64,000 bases of DNA from Agrypnia vestita (Eukaryota; Arthropoda; Insecta; Trichoptera; Phryganeidae), in the NCBI GenBank assembly GCA_016648135.1, contig JADDOH010004219.1, forward strand, positions 101,568-165,567, in the 5' to 3' direction. The notes below the pieces were generated by a model. That model searched no databases. It was not told the origin of the DNA and worked only from the letters and a program-made list of their open reading frames with translations. Made by a program: the position numbers and the translations under genes. The number at the start of each line of letters is the position of its first letter. Within the stretch, counting starts at the first letter, position 1. This document shows positions 57,038-64,000 of this stretch, piece by piece.

Positions 57038-60000
57038 ATGGATTCTGATTCAGATATCATTACTACCGGAAAGTATGTAATTATTCAACGACAAGAATAT
57101 ACCAAATTACACAAATTCGCAAATACTTCGTCCTGCGCCAGCCTCGGGAAGGATCAAGTCGAACTGGCTAATATAGAAAATTGCAATTTTTTTACCACAT
57201 TTAGAATGATGCCTAAAGGTAAAGGGAAACACAGGTCGTGCACTCTGGTTAAAACTGAAAGTTCAACTAGTTTGAAAGATAATCTGAATATTTTTGAATC
57301 GGGCACAGACAACAGAAACATCACCGACGATGGCCTATCTCAAAAGTTAACAACCGAGGAAATAATGGCTCTCAGAGATAACTCTTTGAGTTCCACCGAT
57401 ATAGTTAACACCCTCATTTCAAATTCAAATACATTTCATTCGAAAACTGAATTCTCTCAGCAGAAATATTTAAAAAAAAAGGAAAAAAAGTACTTCGAAT
57501 ATGTACAGATCAGAAAACCTTCCATTAGACTGATCGCTGACATATTGTATCGACAAGATCCTGCAAAAATTTTAGGAATTCGCTCAGACACTTTATCTCA
57601 AATTCTTTCTTATTCAAATGTTAGCAGTACGGGGAATCATTTGTTGTACGATTCTGGCAGCAGTGGATTGATGTCGGCGGCTATTTTAAATTCTATAGGT
57701 TCAAAAACTGAAGGACAGTTGGTTCACATGCATCCTGGAAACTGCTGTCAAAAACAGGCACTTCTCGGTATGAATTTTAGAGATGAGCAATTAGAGAGAT
57801 GCATATCGGTAAATTTGTACTCGGTGCTGAGGCATTACTATCAAAATGGAACCCCCAAAGAAACACAGGCCATTGAAAGCACTTGTACAACAGAAAGTGA
57901 TGGTGTATGTGTTCCAGAAAATAGAAAAAGGAAACTGTCAGAAGTTGAAAAGGATGATGATAGTGTAACAAATAACAAAATAATGAAATCTGATGATCTT
58001 GAAAATGAGGTGGATGAATTGAAAACTGTGAATTCTGAAAATGGTGCTAATAGCATTATCAAGAGGCAGCCCAAATGGGAGATTGAGAACGAAAGAGCGA
58101 GCGCTCTGCTGAGAAGCAAAGTAGATTCTCTCATCATAGTATCCAAAGAGCATCCTATGAGCCTGTTCAAGGAATTACTGCCATTCGTGAAGAACAGCAG
58201 ACCTTTTGTGCTGTACAACAATTACCAGGAACCCCTGCAAGAATGTTATATAGCTATGAGAAAGTTGAACACGGTAACAGGAGTAAAACTTACCAGTTCA
58301 TGGATGCGCGGTTATCAGGTATAAAATGTATTATTTATCAGAAAAGATATCTTGAATATTCAATAAAATTTAAACTATATTGCAATACATATCAAGTACA
58401 GAACAACCTCATGGGCATAATTTGTTCCATAAATGTGCTTGTATCTCAGAACCAAATTTCCTCATAGTAATTAAATGAAACACAATTAATTCATTGCAAG
58501 ATCCAAAAATATCTTTGTTGAAATAATTAGCACAAAATATACTTACCTTTTTTTTAAAAAAATAAATTTATTTATTGTTTCGAAGGTAAGTTTATAGAAC
58601 TCCATAATCACACACATGGAAATAAAAATACTTGTTTTTTTAGTTCTACATTTTTAATTTTTATGAGAGGCATTTCGCCTTATGAGGGCATTATTAACCT
58701 AAATATTTTAGATTCAACAACTACAAACTGCAGGAATACAAAAACCCGCATTAATTCTTAAAATTATATAGAATCTTTTTTCAATTGTTTTCATATAAAT
58801 ATACTTACTGAATGTAAAATATTTAACAGGGGTGTGAAGTGAGAACAAGAAATACGACTTTTTCCTAAGCAAATATATAAATAAATAAGAGATATGTCTC
58901 GTAATATTTCAATCACAATAATTAACATGTTATTCAAATTTTAATATTTCATAAATATTGAATATCGATTTTTTTTTCCTAATATATGTTTAAATAAAAG
59001 TCATGCTTTTTGTTTTCACTGCATGCCCCTGATATTTAGATAGATAAGGCCCTCATAACGCCAAAAGCGTTTCATTAAAATTAAAAATGTAGAACTAAAA
59101 AACAAGTGTTTTTCTTTCCATATATGTCATTAAAATTTATAATAAAAGAAAAAAATTATAATCGAATTTACTAATTACTAGCTGTGCGCGCGCGGCTTCG
59201 CATGCATAGATTTTTAGTAATTTTTAATCATAATTTATCAATTTGTGTATTAACCTTAACATATAGATATGTCCTCGCTGACTTTTTTGAGTTCTAAAAC
59301 TTCTCTTGTTCTAAATATTATCTTATTGTTAAGGCAGCGTTCGTAAAAAACGCATCGCTCGACCATGAAAAACCCTTTTATTTTAATGGGATAATATATA
59401 GCCTATGTCCACCCTGAAAGTCCATTCTAAATATTGGTGAAAGAATTTTTGAAGTCAGATCAGTAGTTTCAGAGATTACCTCCTACATCCAAACTTTACC
59501 TCTTTATACATTATATTAATTATTCATATCTTTTTCTTTTCATGGCATTATAGCAACATTGACACATGCTTGTGCCTCTTTTTGAGGATTTGATGACATT
59601 GCATTGTTGTCAAAAAGATTACTGTCACAGCCTTACTCTAGTGGTGCTTTGTGTATGAAATCTTGCACTGTTTCCCACATGTAACAAATCTCCGTAATCA
59701 GTTTTAAAGTGACAGATTTCTCAGTCTCTTCACCTGATCTTCAGATGAATTCTCTCTGTAGTCGTATGCTGTTGCTCGTGGTGGATAGCCATTATTTATT
59801 TGGTGGTCAACTTCCGTTCTTCCACCAGCTCTAGAATATTATCCTCCACTCAATTCACAAATTGTTGATCCACTCAATGAACATAATACGAGTGACCCAA
59901 GTCTTATTGTTGTACCACCACATAGCATTTAATTGTATCTTGAAAGATTCGTGGATTTTCAGAATGATACCTGAGCTAGGGCCTTATAAATCACCACTTG

Positions 60001-60442
60001 CATTTGCACACATCAAGAGGGCAGTAACAGTAATAGTTACTCATTCTGGGTGGACATTAATATACAAACCTCAACCTGTTTATGCTCTCGATTTTCTGAA
60101 AGTTTCCGTTTTATTCCCGTGCATTCCAGATATTACCGGTATTTTCCAGTTAACTGTAAAATATCCAGTGCTGTAAAATCCTTGATTATGTGTAATTATT
60201 TCTGTATCTGCAGTATTGTGATGGTATTTAAATTATTCACATTCATTGTTTTATTTTTAACAACCAAATATGTCAGGATTATCTCCTTTCCTAAATTCCA
60301 TTATTTCTACTTTTTTATATTTAAATATGAAATGTAGCTTATATGTTATTTTGTTGTACAGGTGTTACCAGAGAGAACCCATCCAGATGTAATGATGCAA
60401 GGGAACAGTGGATTCATTCTGTCAGGATGGATAGTTCAATAA
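57038..60442 (+). CDS. TRMT6: tRNA (adenine(58)-N(1))-methyltransferase non-catalytic subunit TRM6
   Basis: Partner of TRMT61A. The heterotetramer makes m1A58 in the T-loop of tRNAs, mainly in the nucleus; this subunit binds tRNA and has lost the SAM site. Exon 1 57038-58318 and exon 2 60362-60442 (TAA at 60440); 1362 nt, 453 residues; CAG/gtataa donor, gtacag acceptor, phase 0. GKYVIIQRQEYTKLHKF opens the N-terminal domain. FSQQKYLKKKEKKYFEYV (about 139-156) is the family hallmark. A charged linker (about 285-345) contains KRKLSEVEKDDD. RPFVLYNNYQEPLQECY and SSWMRGYQVLPERTHP close the Rossmann-like domain, ending FILSGWIVQ. The end is shorter than in vertebrates. The start ATG has AAAATGG context. 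AATAAA at 60528-60533. The intron holds nested repeats. Confidence 0.95.
58614..59123. mobile_element. TIR element of ~510 bp, in TRMT6 intron
   Basis: Arms of ~75 bp: left with AGTTCTACATTTTTAATTTT and GGCATTTCGCCTTATGAGGG, right inverted with the same phrases slightly diverged. Superfamily unknown, no coding. It contains the hAT-like MITE at 58827. Confidence 0.78.
58827..59031. mobile_element. hAT-like MITE, 205 bp
   Basis: Ends CAGGGGTGTGAAGTGAGAAC and, inverted, CAGGGGCATGCAGTGAAAAC. Target ATATTTAA (58819-58826) against ATATTTAG (59032-59039), 7 of 8 equal. A related sequence lies at about 62787-62960 (GGCATGCAGTGAGAACAAGA). Confidence 0.8.
59180..59520 (+). mobile_element. Dispersed insect repeat, probable non-LTR 3' end
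   Basis: Starts CTAGCTGTGCGCGCGCGGCT and includes ATATATAGCCTATGTCC and GGTGAAAGAATTTTTGAAGT. I recognise these phrases as a very common arthropod repeat 3' region. Family name uncertain. Confidence 0.6.
59545..60020 (-). pseudogene. Fossil Tigger-type transposase, C-terminal region, copy A
   Basis: Minus-strand pieces MWETVQDFIHKAP and NLFDNNAMSS match the order and wording of Tigger transposase C-termini. The 59940-60020 part is the same segment as 61835-61920. Stops and frameshifts throughout. In the TRMT6 intron. Confidence 0.65.
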
Positions 60443-60695
60443 CTTGAATGCATCCATTTGCATTACATAATTTTAAATCACTACAAAAAGAACTGTTACA
60501 ATGTGTGCTGATGCATCTATAATATACAATAAAATTAAGTAAAAAGTGTTTTTTGATAACATTACCTTAAAACTCAACTTATTTAAGTATTGAGCCACCA
60601 GTATCATTCTTTATAACGGAGTTAAACCTTCCCGACTTGTATTTTAATTAGTGATATGAGCTCAAAATTATAAACTTTAAATCAATCACTGATGT

Positions 60696-60839
60696 ACAGT
60701 TGCCGGCAAACTTCTTGAAATTTTATGGCGTAGTGGGAGAATGCGCAGAAGACAAAATTTGGGTCTCGTTGGTGGAATGGTACATGCGCAAACTTCCCCC
60801 CACTGCTCCGGAAAATTTCAAGATGTTTGCCGGCTACTG
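60696..60839. mobile_element. 144-bp MITE, copy 2
   Basis: CAGTTGCCGGCAAACTTCTT and, inverted, CAGTAGCCGGCAAACATCTT, with TA on both sides (60694-60695, 60840-60841). Same length as the 20876 copy. Confidence 0.88.
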
Positions 60840-60849
60840 TATCGTAAGT

Positions 60850-61391
60850 CACTGGTGTTAATTTGAAATTCGAGGGACCAAAAAAAAAATTTGAATTATG
60901 CAGAACCCAGTTTAATTTGAAATCTGGGGTACAAAAAAAAACTTTATGCTTGCGAAATTCGCCAAAAATCGTAAAATTCATGAAAAAGGCCATCAATTTT
61001 GTGAAAAACTATTTTTTTTTGTGCATATTTCAAGTAATCATTTTGCAAATGCAATACTTATTGTGCTAATAACAAAGATCGCAAGACTTCTATTACTAAA
61101 GTACTCTATTAATATGCTTCTATTACTAAAGTATTGACGTATATTTGTTATTCAACAAAAAATTATATATTAAAATAATATATAAAAAACTATATATTTT
61201 TTTCAATTGTCAAATTTAGAAAAAAAAATTGAATTATGTGATCTAAAATGTATTGAATATGGCGCAAGGGGCTAAAAATTATTTTGAATACTAGGGTTTT
61301 TGAATTATCAGGGTTAATCTACCATGAAATTACCATTTTGGAATTGTGGGCTTGAAAATTTTCTATTATGGCGGATTATCGGGTTATACTG
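60850..61391. mobile_element. Degenerate Tigger/pogo-type MITE
   Basis: The left end has decayed (ATTTGAAATTCGAGGGACC). The right end GGATTATCGGGTTATACTG is followed by TA. The interior matches the 3346 family, with a tandem duplication of TTCTATTACTAAAGTA near 61090-61130. Confidence 0.7.
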
Positions 61392-61539
61392 TATTGTGTG
61401 GAAAGATTAAAGTAAAGTACATATTTATCAAAGAATTGAACATGGTTCACTAAAAACTGTGAAATATATGCACTTTTTATGTGAAGAAAGGGTTTAATAT
61501 AATGTTAAGGCGGTAATTTTTATGTCAAATATTTTGAAC

Positions 61540-61930
61540 ATCCATGACCTTCATTTCTTTTACAGCCTTGCTCGAATTTTCTACGAAATCATGCACTATT
61601 TCCCACATTTTACAGATCCCCTTAATCTACCCGTAATTCGGAGTTTTTCATAGTGACAGATATCTTGGCGTCTCTCAACTTTGTAACCGCATGCTGTCGC
61701 AGTCATTATATTTTCGGTGGTCAACTGCCGGCCCTGGTCTTCCACCAGCTCTTGAATATCTTGCTGTTGAACCTCCACATGATTGGCATTTAACTGGATC
61801 TTCCGCACCTTGAATTCCTTGAAGGTTCGTGGATCGGAATGATGCACGAGCTAGGGCCTTATAATTTACCACTTGCATTAGCACAAATCAAGAGAGTGGA
61901 AACAGTAATAGATACTAACTGTGCGGGGTC
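61540..61930 (-). pseudogene. Fossil Tigger-type transposase, copy B
   Basis: The minus strand reads ICANASGKL (start of the catalytic core segment), then a deletion, then VQQQDIQELVEDQGRQLTTE and, in another frame, CKMWEIVHDFVENSSKAV. This order matches the Tigger family. Frames are broken in several places and part of the DDE core is absent. It parallels the 6538 and 59545 fossils but is not the same copy. Confidence 0.72.
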
Positions 61931-62971
61931 ATTAATATACAAACCTCAAATTATTGACTGTTTAAGATTCTATTTTGATAACTTTAAATATTGTTCCTGC
62001 ATACCGTTGTTAAAAAACACAGTGTTTTGGCGTCGGGCTGAGGATGCATACCGTTTAATCTAATAAAACAAAGATATTTTAGTAATGATATATTTCTACT
62101 AATGTATAAATCACATATGATAAAACTGAAACAACTAATGTTTGAGAAACACAACTGAAAACATTATTTCACCAGTTGCATTCTGTTAGGGTAGTGAGAC
62201 AAATGCATACATATGCATGAAGTAATATGGAAAAAAGTACAACCAGAGTCAAAACATTCAATAACTCAGTACACAGAAAAACAAAATAAAGTACAGTCCG
62301 TTCAAAACTTTGATTTAGATGATTTATGTGTGGGTGCCCGTCTGAGAACCCAATGTACATACACGCTTTGATTGTGTTAGTTCGCACAATAGCGCGGGCG
62401 AAACAGAAATCAACACAGACGTCAGTGTTGCATTGGACGTCAGAGCGTCTACATGTCTTGAATTTGTAAAAGTATAGGGTGGTTTGAATATTTTTTAATG
62501 TGGTGCGGAAATGCGTGCATGGCTTCTAATAATATTTATCATGCGTTATTTTATAATTGTATGGAACGAAAGCACTAACATAATAAAATTTTTGCAAAAG
62601 GTTTAATTTTTATTACAGTAACGAATATCGATTACGAATAATTCATTCGCTTTCATACAAGTCGAATAAAATGATAAAAACCTTGAAAAAAATTTTTAAT
62701 TGAATTTATTACAAAGTTTTTATTATTTTATTTGAGTTGTATTGAAGCAAATGAATTTTTCATAATCGACATAAGTTACCGTAATCAGAGGCATGCAGTG
62801 AGAACAAGAAGGATGACTTTTTCCGAAGCATATATTTTGAAATGAAACTGAATTAATAAATGTATCTCGTAATATTCCTATCACAATAATTAATGTATTA
62901 TTCAGATTTTAATATTTCATAATAATACTTTGCCAAATAAATATTTAATTTCGATTTTTTTTCCTAAAATA
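61931..62971. other. Intergenic DNA
   Basis: Contains an hAT-MITE-like stretch at about 62787-62960. A GC-richer patch with GACGTCA-type sites at 62385-62460 could be a promoter, but no exon is recognised beside it. Confidence 0.4.
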
Positions 62972-63521
62972 CAGGGTTGTTTGTAAAAAAAATAATAACC
63001 TCGCAGGACTATATTCCTGCCTAGGTTATAAGTAGAAAATTTGCAATCAACCATGACCTAATATCAATAGTTATGGAGATATGCGACAACAAAGTTTGCA
63101 TTTTTTTTCAATATTTCTGACTTATTTTTTGTAAGACGTTGGACTTTTATTAAAGTAACTTATAACGATTACGAAAAATTCATTAGTTTCAATACAAGTT
63201 AAATAAAATGATAAAAACTCTGCAAAAATTCCAATTCTAATGTTTTCTAATTGGAATTGAAAGGTTTTTATTATTTAATTCAAATTGGATTTTTTTCAGG
63301 GTTTTTTTAATTTTATTTGACTTGTTTTAAAGGCAATAAATTTTTCATATTCGATATAAATTGCTGTAATTATAGTCCAATAATTCATAAATATTGAAAA
63401 AAAATGCAAATTCTGATGTTGTAACTATTGATATTAGGTCATGGTTGCTTAACATTTTCGACTCATAATCAAGGCAGGAATATAGTCCTGTGAGGTTATT
63501 ATTTTTTTACAAATAACCCTG
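62972..63521. mobile_element. Foldback MITE of 550 bp with TA target
   Basis: Ends CAGGGTTGTTTGTAAAAAAA and, inverted, CAGGGTTATTTGTAAAAAAA. TA on both sides (62970-62971, 63522-63523). The arms continue through CCTCGCAGGACTATATTCCT for over 80 bp. No ORF. A piece of the right arm recurs at about 63636-63705. Confidence 0.85.
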
Positions 63522-64000
63522 TATATTTCAATAAAAATCATAGTTATTTTTCTCACTGAATGCCCTTCCCGTAACGATAGTTTAACTTTTTGTAAAAAAT
63601 AATTGAGAAATATTGTAAAAAAAACGCCAACTGTGATATTACATATCTCCATAACTATTGATATTAGGGTTGCTTGAACATTTTCGACTCATTATCAAGG
63701 CAGGAATGTACGTATGTTTTAAATGTTGTCTCATAAATAGATACCTAATTATTATTTAGAAAATATACTATATTAAAAAATATTTCTTTGTAAACATCCT
63801 GTTACTCAAACATAAATTGTCTCTATTAAAGGTTTGAACAGACTGTACAACACGATTCATGATTCTATCATTACTCATATTGTGAACACACTGAAAGAAT
63901 TTACCAAGTCAAATCTTTTCAATTTTGAGTTTTTTTGACAAAGTCGTTTTGTACTAGAAAAATAAACAAGTCAACTTACTTTTCAAAATATTCTGCAAAA
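63522..64000. other. Window end, partial MITE copy and unassigned DNA
   Basis: About 63636-63705 repeats the right arm of the 62972 MITE (ATAACTATTGATATTAGGGT, TCGACTCATTATCAAGGCAG). Near 63834-63950 a frame could be part of an exon, but I cannot identify it. Confidence 0.4.

Noticed and set aside
62385..62460. CpG-richer patch with GACGTCA sites as a promoter
   Set aside because: No transcript start, exon or gene is recognisable beside it.
63834..63960. Possible coding exon (LYNTIHDSIITHIVNTLKEF on plus)
   Set aside because: Open on plus for ~40 codons after an AG, but no family recognised and too near the window edge to test; the minus strand is also open in parts.
1..64000. CRISPR arrays, bacterial operons or ribosome binding sites
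   Set aside because: None present; the window is spliced eukaryotic DNA.

Overview
The window looks like a piece of an AT-rich insect nuclear genome, probably a moth or butterfly. The reasons are spliced genes with short exons, two ZAD-type C2H2 zinc-finger genes (an arthropod family), and a dense, diverse load of transposable elements with non-LTR fragments of a type common in Lepidoptera. Species cannot be read from the sequence. There is no CRISPR array, operon or rRNA, and I see no intact tRNA gene.

Genes, left to right: (1) the C-terminal two thirds of argininosuccinate synthase (ASS1, +, 1807-6103; its 5' exons lie outside the window); (2) a ZAD-C2H2 zinc-finger gene (-, 8088-11820); (3) a second ZAD-C2H2 gene on the same strand (-, 17286-20466), with the ZAD split by an intron at a comparable place and phase; (4) the mitochondrial GDP-forming succinyl-CoA ligase beta subunit (SUCLG2, +, 24581-26909); (5) the alpha subunit of mitochondrial processing peptidase (PMPCA, -, 12 exons, 35267-52255, 530 codons), much of whose length is repeats in introns; (6) the non-catalytic tRNA m1A58 methyltransferase subunit TRMT6 (+, 57038-60442). 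All were assembled from exons with consensus splice sites and continuous phase. The single exception is a GC-AG intron in ASS1. The genes do not form a pathway; SUCLG2 and PMPCA share only a mitochondrial destination.

Most remaining DNA is mobile. Recognised groups are: Penelope-like elements (PLEs) with reverse transcriptase and GIY-YIG remnants; Tigger/pogo elements (397-bp to multi-kb copies plus fossil transposases); two IS630/Tc1-type elements that share an intron position; Harbinger, hAT and piggyBac-like elements; several MITE families; non-LTR 3' ends; and tRNA-derived SINE candidates. Nesting is deep: in PMPCA intron 11 a Harbinger element sits in a Tigger/pogo element, which sits in a TTAA-flanked piggyBac-like element.

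The most interesting signal is a set of seven hammerhead-ribozyme-like motifs (CUGANGA, stem II, GAAA) associated with PLE sequence. At 33 kb and 41 kb, two different PLE families each form an inverted head-to-head pair of 5'-truncated copies. Each pair is flanked by a 12-bp direct repeat and carries outward-facing ribozyme motifs near both outer ends. In most motifs helix III is a tiny self-complementary sequence, which would suit cleavage as a dimer.
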